Shown here: positions 1 to 8,003 of the stretch, in pieces
Layout: the number at the start of each line of letters is the position of its first letter
How positions within the stretch are numbered: the stretch's first letter is position 1
NCBI GenBank assembly: GCA_041821285.1
Contig: JBGUER010000037.1
Span: 1-19,476 of the forward strand
Source: JAJBWD01 sp041821285
Lineage (GTDB): Bacteria > Bacillota > Clostridia > Clostridiales > Clostridiaceae
Reading direction: 5' to 3'
DNA length: 19,476 nt
The notes under the pieces: model-generated
Told to the model about the DNA's origin: nothing
Seen by the model: only the letters and a program-made list of their open reading frames with translations
Databases searched by the model: none
Translations under genes and position numbers: made by a program

Positions 1-387
1 TTAATAACTACTTTATTAATAGCGGCTATCTTATTGTCAATATCTTATTATTTTATAAATATAGAAATGATTAAGTATAAAAATATAAAAATAGAAGAAA
101 AGAGAATATTAAAAAAACAAGAAATCTATAATAAAAATAAAGAAGAATGTTTATATTTATTAGATAAAAAGATAAAAGAAAACTCAGAAATTATTAGAGA
201 TAGTGTTTTTTCATATTTGAATTCTTTTGGAGAAAATAAAATAATAGAAGAAAGTTTTTATGATGTAATTTTTAAAAATAATATCTTAGTTATACATGTA
301 AATTATGATTCAACTTGGTATGTGTTTTATTATTCAATACTAATTGATGATGAAGTACATTATATTTATAAAGGGGAGAGTTTTTAA
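1..387 (+). CDS. Pilin-like membrane-anchored protein, 5' end cut off by the window
   Basis: The frame is open from base 1, so the true start lies upstream; only about 128 residues are visible. They begin with a hydrophobic stretch (LITTLLIAAILLSISYYF) followed by a charged, Lys/Glu-rich helix and then an alternating, beta-like C-terminal part ending in KGESF. An N-terminal membrane helix running into a charged helix and a small beta domain is the layout of type IV minor pilins and PilX-like proteins. The three genes that follow look like PilM, PilN and PilO, which supports a pilus-assembly role. The prepilin peptidase site, which would settle it, is outside the window. The function is an inference from layout and neighbours; I do not recognise a specific family from sequence alone. 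Confidence 0.5.
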   Translation, partial: LITTLLIAAILLSISYYFINIEMIKYKNIKIEEKRILKKQEIYNKNKEECLYLLDKKIKENSEIIRDSVFSYLNSFGENKIIEESFYDVIFKNNILVIHVNYDSTWYVFYYSILIDDEVHYIYKGESF

Positions 388-391
388 TTTT

Positions 392-994
392 ATGAATTTG
401 AAAATAAATTTTAAAAGTGAGAGTAAAAATATAAAATATAAAATTCTTAGGCTATTGTTAGAAGGAGAAGAAATAGAAATAATGGAGGCTTGTTTTCCTC
501 CTTTAAAAAAACAACTATTGAATAATAGTATTAAATCTGAATTAAAATATAAATTGAACATGAAATATCCTGTATTTAACTATAAAATAATTGAAGAAAA
601 TAAAAATATGAATTTAAGGGTTTATTTATTAAACAAAGAGTCTATTACTGCGGTACATAATTTGGAAAAAAGAAATATTATTATAAAAATAGAGTTTATT
701 CAAATAAAACTTTTGAATAAAATAAAAAAACAACTAGTAGATAGAGATTTTATTTTTGTAGCTATAATTGGAGATTATATTTATATTTTGTTATATGAAA
801 AGTTTTATCTTGCAGCTAATAAAACTTTCCATACAAAAGATAAGATTAATGTTGAGGAAATAATAAATAGTATCAGTACAGAAAAAAATCTGAAGGAGAT
901 AAAAAAAATTTATTGCTATAATATGTTTATAAAAAATAATAAACTTTATTCTTATGATAATATAGGTGATTTTTATGAAGAGTTATGTAAATAA
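392..994 (+). CDS. Short divergent PilM-like type IV pilus assembly protein
   Basis: A 200-residue soluble protein with no signal peptide or membrane helix. The start at 392 is chosen because AAGGGGAG (370-377) lies upstream and the previous gene ends at 387; an in-frame ATG at 344 would overlap that gene by 44 bases. The middle part (roughly residues 45-110) resembles the PilM region in which a basic helix, a Tyr-Pro segment and a strand-rich stretch precede the second actin-like lobe. Around residues 127-150, VAIIGDYIYILLYEKFYLA matches in shape the second-lobe nucleotide motif of PilM/GspL (normally VxDIGxxxT), but the acidic residue is missing. PilM is normally about 350 residues, so both the first nucleotide-binding lobe and the C-terminal part are absent or unrecognisable. 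Context (a pilin-like gene before, PilN/PilO-like genes after) supports the role. If it is PilM, it has probably lost ATP binding. Confidence 0.5.
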   Translation: MNLKINFKSESKNIKYKILRLLLEGEEIEIMEACFPPLKKQLLNNSIKSELKYKLNMKYPVFNYKIIEENKNMNLRVYLLNKESITAVHNLEKRNIIIKIEFIQIKLLNKIKKQLVDRDFIFVAIIGDYIYILLYEKFYLAANKTFHTKDKINVEEIINSISTEKNLKEIKKIYCYNMFIKNNKLYSYDNIGDFYEELCK

Positions 995-1406
995 TAGAAA
1001 TCTTATATTTAAATCATCCAAAACTAATGACATTAAATCCAAAATCATAAATGGTATAGCAATAATACTTATTATTATATTAGCTTTTATGAATTATATT
1101 TATATAAATAAAATAAAGGAAAAAGAGAGTAAAAAAGAGAAAGAATTAACCTGTTTAAATCAAGTTACCTCAAATTTTAGTAATTATGAAACGTTAAAAT
1201 ACGTTTTATTTGTTTTGAAAGATAATAAAATTAATACTATAGATATAGATGAAAATAAGATATGTATAGAAGTTAGTTATTCAGAGTATAATGGATATTT
1301 AGATATAATAACTCTATTAGAAAATTCAAATAAATTCAAATTAGTAAGCGTAACTAAGTATGATAGCAAAATTAATTATATATCAGTTGGGTTGGAGATG
1401 AAGTGA
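975..1406 (+). CDS. PilN-like type IV pilus inner-membrane protein
   Basis: A 143-residue protein with a short cytoplasmic N-terminus (MKSYVNNRNLIF), one membrane helix at about residues 26-44 (IINGIAIILIIILAFMNYIY), a Lys/Glu-rich presumed coiled coil (about 45-60), and a small alpha/beta domain outside the membrane. This is the PilN layout, in which the N-terminus binds PilM and the outer part pairs with PilO to align the pilus machine. The ATG at 975 is preferred over a GTG at 966 because AGGTG at 964-968 sits at the right distance. It overlaps the previous gene by 20 bases, which indicates translational coupling. Sequence identity to known PilN is too low to see by eye, so the call rests on topology and gene order. 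Confidence 0.55.
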   Translation: MKSYVNNRNLIFKSSKTNDIKSKIINGIAIILIIILAFMNYIYINKIKEKESKKEKELTCLNQVTSNFSNYETLKYVLFVLKDNKINTIDIDENKICIEVSYSEYNGYLDIITLLENSNKFKLVSVTKYDSKINYISVGLEMK

Positions 1407-1786
1407 TGAAAATAAAAAACAAACTTATTTTGTTTTCAATATGTGTTATTCTTTTGATAAATCTTATTTCTAATATTAAATTATACAATGAAATAAATAT
1501 GAGTAAAAATAAAGATGTTATATGTAATGATGCTAGAATAAAAAAATTTGGAATATATGATAGTATAACACAATTAAATAATAATTTTGTTATAGAGAAC
1601 ATTCAATTAAATAAAGATATTATAGTAGTAAATACTTCATATAACGGTGAAATAGGAGATTTACTGTATCAAATAGATAGTTTGATGGAAAAAGAGAATT
1701 TTATTTCTATAAATAGGATAAAAATAAATGCTAAAGAAGATAAAATACAGGGAGATTTTGTATTTGATTTTTTAAATACAAAATAA
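1406..1786 (+). CDS. PilO-like type IV pilus inner-membrane protein
   Basis: A 126-residue protein with an N-terminal membrane helix (about residues 6-25, LILFSICVILLINLISNIKL) and a small domain predicted to lie outside the membrane, with strand-helix-strand character and ending in IQGDFVFDFLNTK. The layout parallels the gene before it, as PilN and PilO do in known type IV pilus systems, where they form a dimer. The ATG overlaps the upstream stop codon (TGATG at 1404-1408), with GGAG at 1394-1397 as ribosome site; the GTG at 1403 is an alternative in the same frame. It is the last gene of the pilus group; the next gene, aroQ, is 129 bases away and unrelated in function. Confidence 0.5.
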   Translation: MKIKNKLILFSICVILLINLISNIKLYNEINMSKNKDVICNDARIKKFGIYDSITQLNNNFVIENIQLNKDIIVVNTSYNGEIGDLLYQIDSLMEKENFISINRIKINAKEDKIQGDFVFDFLNTK

Positions 1787-1842
1787 AAAGTATTATAAAT
1801 AAAGTTAACTAAAATGATTTTTATAGGTAACTATATAATTAT

Positions 1843-1871
1843 TTGCAAAAAAGCTTAACTTTTGATAAAAT
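1843..1871 (+). promoter_or_regulatory. Candidate sigma-A promoter for aroQ-pepP
   Basis: TTGCAA at 1843-1848, a 17-base spacer and TAAAAT at 1866-1871 fit the housekeeping pattern and lie 45 bases upstream of the aroQ start. The pilus genes before it are unrelated in function, so a promoter is expected in this gap. In DNA this AT-rich, chance matches are common. Confidence 0.45.
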
Positions 1872-1915
1872 AACATTGGTAATCTCAGATAAAATTATAT
1901 GAATTGGAGACTTTT

Positions 1916-2347
1916 ATGAAAATTTTAGTTATTAATGGGCCTAATCTTAATTTACTTGGAAAACGAGAAGAAAATATATATGGATCTAAAACTTTGGCTG
2001 AGATAAATGCTAGTATATCTGAATATGCTAAGAATAATAATGCTGAAGCTTACTTCTTTCAAAGTAATATTGAAGGAGAAATAGTAAGTAAAATAGGAGA
2101 AAGTCGAAAAGAATATGATGGGATAATAATAAATCCAGCAGCGTATTCTCATTATAGTATTGCTATACTAGATGCAATAAGAGCAATTAGTATACCTGTA
2201 ATAGAAGTTCACCTTAGTAATATTTATAAAAGGGAAGATTATAGAGAAAAGAGTGTTACAGCAAAGGGAAGTGTAGGAGTTATTGCTGGACTTGGACATT
2301 ATGGATATATTTTAGCACTTGATTTTTTATTGAAAGGAAGTAAATAA
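1916..2347 (+). CDS. aroQ: 3-dehydroquinate dehydratase, type II
   Basis: Catalyses the third step of the shikimate pathway, dehydration of 3-dehydroquinate to 3-dehydroshikimate; a cytoplasmic enzyme that normally forms dodecamers. At 143 residues it has the usual type II length. Visible family landmarks are NGPNLNLLG (7-15), the lid residues Arg17 and Tyr22 (the catalytic tyrosine), QSNIEGEIV (49-57), the substrate-binding NPAAYSHYS (73-81, with Asn73 and His79), and EVHLSN (97-102) with catalytic His99, followed by Arg106 and Arg110. The start at 1916 is set by GGAGA at 1906-1910; a TTG at 1904 would leave no room for a ribosome site. It is followed after one base by the M24 peptidase gene, an arrangement common in Firmicutes. 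Confidence 0.95.
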   Translation: MKILVINGPNLNLLGKREENIYGSKTLAEINASISEYAKNNNAEAYFFQSNIEGEIVSKIGESRKEYDGIIINPAAYSHYSIAILDAIRAISIPVIEVHLSNIYKREDYREKSVTAKGSVGVIAGLGHYGYILALDFLLKGSK

Positions 2348-2348
2348 G

Positions 2349-3416
2349 ATGTATAAAAATAGAATCGATAAGCTTAAAATTGAAATGTCTAAAAATAATA
2401 TTGAAGGAGTATTGCTTTTTGGTGATGCAAATAGAAATTATTTTAGTGGATTTACAGGAGAAGAAAGCTATTCTTTAATAATGAATGATAGTAATTATTT
2501 CTTTACAGATTCAAGATATATAGAACAAGCAAATATAGAAGTAAAAGATTATATTAATATAGAGTATAAAGGTGATTTTATAGAATATATATGTAATTTT
2601 ATAAAAGAGCATAAAATAAAAAAACTTGGGGTCGAGGAAAATATTTTGACTTTGAGTATTTATAAGGCCATAACGGGTAAAATAGATGTAGAGTTATATC
2701 CTATTGAAAATATTATTTCTGAAATAAGAATAATAAAGGACAAAAAGGAAATAGAAACAATAAAACATGCAGCAAGTTTAGCAGATAAGGCTTTTGAACA
2801 TATATTGAATTATATAAAAGCTGGCGTATCAGAAAAGGATATAGCTTTAGAATTAGAATTTTATTTAAAAAAGATTGGAGCTTCAGATTTATCATTTAAG
2901 ACAATAGCGGCTTCTGGTGAAAGATCGTCATTGCCTCACGGAGCAGCTACAGAAAAAATAGTGAAAGCTGGAGAGTTTTTAACTTTGGATTTTGGATGCA
3001 TTTATAATAACTATTGCTCTGATATGACAAGAACTGTTGCCGTTTCAAGTATATCAGAAAAAATGATAGAAGTGTATAATATAGTTTTAACTGCGCAAGA
3101 AAGAGCTTTAAAAGAAATAAAACCTGATATTAAAGCATCTTATTTAGATAGTATAGCTAGAGATTATATTAAAGAAAAAGGTTATGGTGATTATTTTGGT
3201 CATGGATTAGGTCATGGAGTTGGAAGAGAAATTCATGAGGAGCCAAGGATAAGCCCAAAAGGAGATAAGATATTGAAAAGTGGGATGATAATAACGGATG
3301 AACCTGGTATATACTTAAATGGTAAGTTTGGAGTTAGGATAGAAGACCTTATATTAGTTACAGATGATGGTTATGAAGTTTTATCTAAATCACCTAAGGA
3401 TCTTATTTATGTTTAA
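2349..3416 (+). CDS. pepP: M24 family Xaa-Pro aminopeptidase
   Basis: A cytoplasmic two-metal peptidase expected to remove N-terminal residues from peptides with proline in second position. It has 355 residues, typical of the short Firmicutes form. An N-terminal creatinase-like domain (about 1-125, with the segment NRNYFSGFTGEESYSL) precedes the pita-bread catalytic domain. All five metal ligands are visible: Asp214 (LDFG), Asp225 (SDMTR), His289 (in GHGLGHGVG), Glu318 (TDEPGIY) and Glu332 (RIEDL); His296 is the usual second histidine. The start at 2349 has AAAGGAAG upstream and lies one base after aroQ, so the two are cotranscribed. It could equally be labelled prolidase or papA; the exact substrate cannot be told from sequence. 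Confidence 0.9.
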   Translation: MYKNRIDKLKIEMSKNNIEGVLLFGDANRNYFSGFTGEESYSLIMNDSNYFFTDSRYIEQANIEVKDYINIEYKGDFIEYICNFIKEHKIKKLGVEENILTLSIYKAITGKIDVELYPIENIISEIRIIKDKKEIETIKHAASLADKAFEHILNYIKAGVSEKDIALELEFYLKKIGASDLSFKTIAASGERSSLPHGAATEKIVKAGEFLTLDFGCIYNNYCSDMTRTVAVSSISEKMIEVYNIVLTAQERALKEIKPDIKASYLDSIARDYIKEKGYGDYFGHGLGHGVGREIHEEPRISPKGDKILKSGMIITDEPGIYLNGKFGVRIEDLILVTDDGYEVLSKSPKDLIYV

Positions 3417-3505
3417 GAATAATAATATGATTAAACTACAAAAAGAAAGTTGAAATAATATTATATACAGTGTTTGTACATAAAATTTAAGTAAAATACT
3501 TTTTG

Positions 3506-3514
3506 TGATATAAT
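3506..3514 (+). promoter_or_regulatory. Extended -10 promoter of efp
   Basis: TGATATAAT at 3506-3514 is a perfect extended -10 box (TGN followed by TATAAT). The matching -35 position (3486-3491, TTTAAG) is weak, as is usual for extended -10 promoters. It lies 37 bases before the efp start, in a 135-base gap that otherwise holds nothing I recognise. Confidence 0.65.
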
Positions 3515-3551
3515 CTTATATAAAAATAAAAGAATTTTTGGAGGGATATTA

Positions 3552-4112
3552 ATGATTTCAGCAGGGGATATAAGAAAAGGAACAACTTTTGAATTAGATG
3601 GACAAGTTTTCACAGTTATTGAATTTTTACATGTAAAACCAGGAAAAGGAGCTGCTTTTGTTAGAACAAAATTAAGAAACGTTATTTCAGGAGGAGTTAC
3701 TGATACAACTTTTAATCCAACATTAAAATTACAAGAAGCGGTTATTGAAAGAAAAGAAATGCAATATTTGTATTCAGACGGAGAATTATATTATTTCATG
3801 GATCAAGAAACATTTGAACAAATTCCTTTAAATTATGATAAAGTAGAAGATGCTATTAAGTATTTAAAAGAAAACATGTTTGCTGTTATTAAGTTTTATA
3901 AAGATGAAGCATTTTCAGTTGATGCTCCAAATTTTGTTGAATTACTAATAGTTGAAACAGAGCCTGGCGCAAAAGGAAATACAGCAACAAACACTTTAAA
4001 ACCAGCTAAAGTAGAGACTGGTACTACAGTATTTGTTCCAATTTTCGTAAATGAAGGCGATATGATTAGAATAGATACAAGAAATGGTGAATATATGGAG
4101 AGAGTAAAATAG
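3552..4112 (+). CDS. efp: Translation elongation factor P
   Basis: EF-P binds stalled ribosomes between the P and E sites and helps form peptide bonds at consecutive prolines. The 186 residues cover the three expected beta-barrel domains: the KOW-like domain 1 (1-64), the OB domain 2 (about 66-128) and the C-terminal OB domain 3 ending in GEYMERVK. The exposed loop HVKPGKGAAF (27-36) carries Lys32, the position that is modified in Bacillus (aminopentanol type). The start at 3552 has a strong GGAGGG at 3540-3545. It has its own promoter and a terminator right after it, so it is a single-gene unit. Confidence 0.97.
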   Translation: MISAGDIRKGTTFELDGQVFTVIEFLHVKPGKGAAFVRTKLRNVISGGVTDTTFNPTLKLQEAVIERKEMQYLYSDGELYYFMDQETFEQIPLNYDKVEDAIKYLKENMFAVIKFYKDEAFSVDAPNFVELLIVETEPGAKGNTATNTLKPAKVETGTTVFVPIFVNEGDMIRIDTRNGEYMERVK

Positions 4113-4121
4113 TATGAATTT

Positions 4122-4153
4122 AAGAAGAACCGAAAGGTTCTTTTTTTTTTTTT
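4122..4153 (+). terminator. Rho-independent terminator after efp
   Basis: AAGAACC (4125-4131), a GAAA tetraloop and GGTTCTT (4136-4142) form a perfect 7-bp stem that runs into an uninterrupted T tract to 4153. It separates efp from the spoIIIA operon. Confidence 0.93.
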
Positions 4154-4206
4154 GGAATATTTTAGATGTATCATAAATATTAATGAAATAAGAAAGGATG
4201 ATAAAA

Positions 4207-5115
4207 ATGGTTCAAAAGGATATATTAGATGTGCTTTCACCTAATGTAAAAAAAATTATTTTAAACAATGATTATAAGGATCTTCAAGAGATACGAATAA
4301 AAGCGGACAAACCCTTAATTTTAGAGGGAGATCATAAAGAATATGTTACTAATTATTGTTGTAGTTTAGTGGATATAAGTATTATTATGCAAAAGATAAT
4401 GAATTACTCCTTATATGCATTTGATGAAGAATTAAGACAAGGGTATATAACAATGAAAGGAGGACATAGAGTAGGGATATGTGGTAATTGCATAATAGAA
4501 AATAATAAAATAAAAACTATTAAAAACATATCATCGCTGAATATTAGGGTGTGTACTGAAGTTTTAGGGTGTTCTGATAAAATATTTAAATATATTACAG
4601 AAAAAGGAGAAGTGCTAAATACTATAATAATATCTCCTCCTAAATGTGGTAAGACAACAATCCTTAGAGATATGGCTAGAAATATATCAGATGGAAATAA
4701 ATATTTAAATAATCCATCAAAAGTATGTATAGTAGATGAGCGAAGTGAAATTGGTAGTTTATCTAGAGGAAGCACTTTAATGGATTTAGGAATACGAACA
4801 GATATTTTAGACAATTGTCCTAAAAGTGCAGGGATAATGATGGCTATAAGATCTATGTCTCCAGATATTATTGTTTGCGATGAAATAGGAACTTACAAGG
4901 ATATGGAAAGTATTCTTTCAGCAATATGTAGCGGTATAAAATTAGTTACATCAATACATGGCTATGATGTGGAGGACTTATTTAATAAAATTGTATTTAA
5001 GGAGATTATGGAAAATAAAGTATTTGATAGAGGGGTGGTTTTAAGCGAAAAAAAAGTTGGAAAAATAAAATATATTTATGATTTTAAAAGGAAAATAAAT
5101 ATATGGGAGGAATGA
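4207..5115 (+). CDS. spoIIIAA: Stage III sporulation protein AA, engulfment channel ATPase
   Basis: Cytoplasmic AAA+-like ATPase of the mother cell, related to type II and type IV secretion ATPases. It powers the SpoIIIA-SpoIIQ channel that keeps the forespore active after engulfment. The 302 residues match the family length. Walker A is SPPKCGKTT (143-151, Lys149), and Walker B is DIIVCDEIG with Asp225 and Glu226. Other landmarks are AFDEELRQGYITMKGGHRVG, which is typical of SpoIIIAA, and DERSEIG between the Walker motifs. The start at 4207 is preferred to the ATG at 4198 because AGAAAGG (4191-4197) would touch that earlier ATG and leave no spacing. It is the first gene of an eight-gene operon, expected to be sigma-E controlled. 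Confidence 0.95.
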   Translation: MVQKDILDVLSPNVKKIILNNDYKDLQEIRIKADKPLILEGDHKEYVTNYCCSLVDISIIMQKIMNYSLYAFDEELRQGYITMKGGHRVGICGNCIIENNKIKTIKNISSLNIRVCTEVLGCSDKIFKYITEKGEVLNTIIISPPKCGKTTILRDMARNISDGNKYLNNPSKVCIVDERSEIGSLSRGSTLMDLGIRTDILDNCPKSAGIMMAIRSMSPDIIVCDEIGTYKDMESILSAICSGIKLVTSIHGYDVEDLFNKIVFKEIMENKVFDRGVVLSEKKVGKIKYIYDFKRKINIWEE

Positions 5116-5116
5116 A

Positions 5117-5638
5117 GTGATATTCAAAATTTTAGGTGGTATTTTAATAATATTGACTTCAAGCTATTTTGGTTTTAGCTATTCTAATAGGTATAAAAAA
5201 AGAAATAGTCAATTATTGGGATTAGAAAGTGCGATAACTATTCTTCAAAATGAAATATTATATACTCATACAGCACTACCAGAAGCATTAGTGAAAGTAT
5301 CTTTAAATAGTATAACTCCTATAAATGAGTTATTTAACTACATATCAGAAGATTTATATAGTAATAGTTGTGAAAGCGTGTATGCTTCCTTTAAATCAGG
5401 ATTTAATAAAATCCAAGATAATTTATTTTTAAAAGAAGAGGATAAAAATATAATATTAAATTTATCTAAATCACTTGGTGATAGCGATTTAGAAGGAGAG
5501 AGAAAAATATTTAATATTTGTACTAAATATATAGAGAGACAGATAGTAAAGTCAGAAGAGCTTATGAAAAAAAATGTAAAAATGTATAGATATTTAGGAT
5601 TTGCTTTAGGTTCTGCTTTAGTAATTCTAATTATATAG
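5117..5638 (+). CDS. spoIIIAB: Stage III sporulation protein AB
   Basis: Membrane component of the mother-cell channel complex, distantly related to GspF/PilC-type secretion platform proteins. The 173 residues have a membrane helix at each end: about residues 2-20 (IFKILGGILIILTSSYFGF) and the last 20 (LGFALGSALVILII). Between them is a helical domain with the family-typical ESAITILQNEILYTHTALPE and, near the end, the SEELMKKNVKMYRYLGFALG segment. The start is GTG at 5117 with GGGAGG at 5105-5110; the only nearby ATG is out of frame. It follows spoIIIAA after a single base. Confidence 0.93.
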   Translation: MIFKILGGILIILTSSYFGFSYSNRYKKRNSQLLGLESAITILQNEILYTHTALPEALVKVSLNSITPINELFNYISEDLYSNSCESVYASFKSGFNKIQDNLFLKEEDKNIILNLSKSLGDSDLEGERKIFNICTKYIERQIVKSEELMKKNVKMYRYLGFALGSALVILII

Positions 5639-5650
5639 GAGGAATTAAGT

Positions 5651-5848
5651 ATGCTAGATGTGAGTTTGATTTTTAAAATAGCAGGTGTAAGTATTTTGGT
5701 AATAGTTTTAGATAAAATATTAAAAACTTCAGGTAAGGAGGACTATGCAGTTGTAGTAAATCTTGCAGGCATTATTATAATTTTAATGATGGTGCTTTCG
5801 TTAGTTAATGAATTATTTAATGAAGTTAAAGCAATGTTTCAATTTTAG
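5651..5848 (+). CDS. spoIIIAC: Stage III sporulation protein AC
   Basis: A very small membrane protein (65 residues, the standard size) of the SpoIIIA channel. It consists of two hydrophobic helices (about 4-22 and 33-55) joined by the conserved polar turn KTSGKEDYAV. Ends in NEVKAMFQF. GGAGGA at 5638-5643 is the ribosome site. Length, motif and place between AB and AD make the call secure; its molecular role within the complex is not clear from sequence. Confidence 0.93.
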   Translation: MLDVSLIFKIAGVSILVIVLDKILKTSGKEDYAVVVNLAGIIIILMMVLSLVNELFNEVKAMFQF

Positions 5849-5856
5849 GAGGTATT

Positions 5857-6246
5857 ATGGAAATAATAAAGGTAGTTTCATTTGCTTTTGTGTCTCTATT
5901 CGTTTTAATGCTTTTTAAAGGCAAGCGAGATGATATAAGAATTCAAATAAGTATCATAGCCTCTGTTTTGATTTTATTGTTTATATTGCCCAAATTAGGA
6001 TCCTTGCTTAAATTACTGCAAGACATTGCATTTAAGGCAGATATAGATTTTGTATATTTAACAGTTGTATTTAAAATACTTGGGATATCATATATTACAA
6101 CATTTTGCAGCGAAATATGCAAAGATGCTGAGGAAAAAAGTCTAGCTTCAAAAGTGGAATTTGCAGGTGAAATATTAATTTTATTTTTATCAATTCCTAT
6201 TTTAATGGCGGTTTTAAATTCTATTTTAAAAATTATTGAGGTCTAA
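5857..6246 (+). CDS. spoIIIAD: Stage III sporulation protein AD
   Basis: A 129-residue integral membrane protein with about four hydrophobic segments (roughly 2-20, 28-50, 65-85 and 105-127). The family-typical segment YLTVVFKILGISYITTFCSE and CKDAEEKSLASKVEFAG are clear. It works with AC in the membrane part of the channel; the two are encoded together throughout endospore formers. GGAGG at 5848-5852 is the ribosome site. The stop lies one base before spoIIIAE. Confidence 0.93.
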   Translation: MEIIKVVSFAFVSLFVLMLFKGKRDDIRIQISIIASVLILLFILPKLGSLLKLLQDIAFKADIDFVYLTVVFKILGISYITTFCSEICKDAEEKSLASKVEFAGEILILFLSIPILMAVLNSILKIIEV

Positions 6247-6247
6247 A

Positions 6248-7432
6248 ATGAAAAAAATTATTATTATTGTTATTACTATTATTATTTTAAGTTTTTCAAT
6301 AGGAGTACAAGCATCAGAAGTACAAGAAACAGGAGAGCAAATATTAAATAAAAATGGTTATGTGTCAACTGATGATAAGGAAATAGAAAGTTTATATAAT
6401 TATTTAGATAATATGAAAAATGAGTATGAAGTTATCAAAGACATGGATTTCAAAAGCTATGTAAACAATTATATTAAGAGTGGTAGTGGAAATTTTTCTT
6501 TTTATAAATTTATAGTATCTGTTTTTTCATATGCTTTTAGAAATGTTGCATATTCATTTAAAGATTTGGGGCTATTAATAATAATATGTATTTTATGTTC
6601 CTTGTTATCTCTATTAGAAAGAGCGTTTGAAAACAGCAATGCAAATGATATGGCATATTTTGCAGCTTATTCACTAATTTTAATTGTATTAACCAATACT
6701 TTTTATTCAAGTGCATCTATAGCTATAGATGCAATTAATAAAATAGCAGATTTTATGGCAGCGCTTATTCCAGTTCTTTTATTATTACTAGCAAGTCTTG
6801 GTGGATTTGCAGAGGCTACAATAATGGATCCTCTTATAATTGGGTCTATAAATATAATTACAAGGATATACATAGATTTTGTAATTCCATTAATATTTAT
6901 GGCATTTGTATTATCTTTTGTAAATAGCTTAAGTAAAGAGTATAAACTTAGTAATTTTACTAAATTAATAAATCAAGTAGCACTTTGGATTCAAGGAGGG
7001 ATGCTTACTATTTTTATTGGAATGATATCCATAAAAGGAATAACCGCTCAAACTATGGACCAAGTAACAGCAAAAACAGCTAAGTTTGCTGTAGATAGTT
7101 TTGTGCCTATAGTTGGAAAATGTTTGTCTGATGCTGTTTCTACTGTAGCGGGCTATTCACTTTTATTAAAAAATGCAGTAGGTGTAGTGGGATTATTAAT
7201 AATAATATTAATAGCAATATACCCAATAGTAGAATTATTTATTTTATCACTATTATTTAAACTCACTGCATCTATAATAGAACCGGTGGGAGACAAAAGG
7301 ATAGTTTCACTTGTGAATTCAGTTGGTGATTCTATATTAATGCTTATGTCTTGTTTGATAAGTGTGTCATTTATGTTTTTTATTATTGTTGCTATTGTAG
7401 CATCTTTGGGAAGTAAGGTGATTTCGGGATAA
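6248..7432 (+). CDS. spoIIIAE: Stage III sporulation protein AE
   Basis: A large polytopic membrane protein (394 residues) of the SpoIIIA channel. It begins with a signal peptide (MKKIIIIVITIIILSFSIGV, likely cleaved near QASEV), then an outer domain up to about residue 90, then about seven or eight membrane helices. Conserved stretches include LIPVLLLLLASLGG, KGITAQTMDQVTAKTAKFAVDSFVP and GYSLLLKNAVG. The ATG at 6248 is chosen because GAGG at 6238-6241 sits 6 bases before it; an in-frame TTG at 6236 would overlap that site. Family knowledge places it at the membrane core of the complex, and it shares features with permease-type proteins. Confidence 0.94.
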   Translation: MKKIIIIVITIIILSFSIGVQASEVQETGEQILNKNGYVSTDDKEIESLYNYLDNMKNEYEVIKDMDFKSYVNNYIKSGSGNFSFYKFIVSVFSYAFRNVAYSFKDLGLLIIICILCSLLSLLERAFENSNANDMAYFAAYSLILIVLTNTFYSSASIAIDAINKIADFMAALIPVLLLLLASLGGFAEATIMDPLIIGSINIITRIYIDFVIPLIFMAFVLSFVNSLSKEYKLSNFTKLINQVALWIQGGMLTIFIGMISIKGITAQTMDQVTAKTAKFAVDSFVPIVGKCLSDAVSTVAGYSLLLKNAVGVVGLLIIILIAIYPIVELFILSLLFKLTASIIEPVGDKRIVSLVNSVGDSILMLMSCLISVSFMFFIIVAIVASLGSKVISG

Positions 7433-7433
7433 T

Positions 7434-7994
7434 ATGGATGGATTAAGAAATTTTATAATAACTTTATCTACAGCTTTAATATTTATTACTGCAATAGAAA
7501 TTATTGTACCTAATAATGCATTAAAGAAATATGTCAAATTTGTTTTAGGATTAATATTAATATCTATAGTATTAAATCCTATAATAAAAATAATAAATAA
7601 AGAGTCCTATATTGATTATTATAATAGAGAAGTCACTTCATTTTTTAATGAAGATGAGACTAAGACCGATTATTACAAAAATACTAGCATTGAGAATACA
7701 AAGGTAAAATTCAAAGATAATCTTGAAACTGTTTGTAATAATAAACTTAAAGAAGAATATAAAGATAATAAAACATATTCTGATTTTACAATAGATTATG
7801 ATGAAGAAAACAGGAGCTTTTATATTGAAAGCATAGATATTTATGTAATAGATAATGAAATAAAGGCTGTAGAAAAGGTTGACCTAGATAATAAAGAAGA
7901 AAGTATTTTATTAGAAGATGGTGAAAAGTATAAGAATTTTGTGAGCCTTGAGTTTAGTATTTCAAAAGATATTATACTTGTTTATAAAGGATAG
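7434..7994 (+). CDS. spoIIIAF: Stage III sporulation protein AF
   Basis: A 186-residue protein with two N-terminal membrane helices (about 6-25 and 34-52, with the conserved YVKFVLGLILISIVLNPI) followed by a soluble, charged domain that has a ring-building fold in this family. The soluble part is rich in Asp, Glu and Lys and poorly conserved, as usual. The ribosome site is weak (GGTG at 7417-7420), suggesting translation coupled to spoIIIAE, whose stop is one base upstream. The stop directly precedes the GTG at 7995. Confidence 0.9.
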   Translation: MDGLRNFIITLSTALIFITAIEIIVPNNALKKYVKFVLGLILISIVLNPIIKIINKESYIDYYNREVTSFFNEDETKTDYYKNTSIENTKVKFKDNLETVCNNKLKEEYKDNKTYSDFTIDYDEENRSFYIESIDIYVIDNEIKAVEKVDLDNKEESILLEDGEKYKNFVSLEFSISKDIILVYKG

Positions 7995-8003
7995 GTGAAG
8001 TTT

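Noticed and set aside
1804..1831. Inverted repeat GTTAACTA/TAGGTAAC after the PilO-like gene
   Set aside because: One mismatch, a 12-base AT-rich loop and no T tract; too weak to call a terminator.
3411..3436. Inverted repeat GTTTAA/TTAAAC after pepP
   Set aside because: Six mostly A-T pairs with no T tract; likely chance.
4157..4179. Possible sigma-E promoter before spoIIIAA (ATATTT and CATAAATA)
   Set aside because: The gap between the two boxes is only 9 bases, too short for sigma-E, and the -10 match is poor. A real promoter is expected here but I cannot place it.
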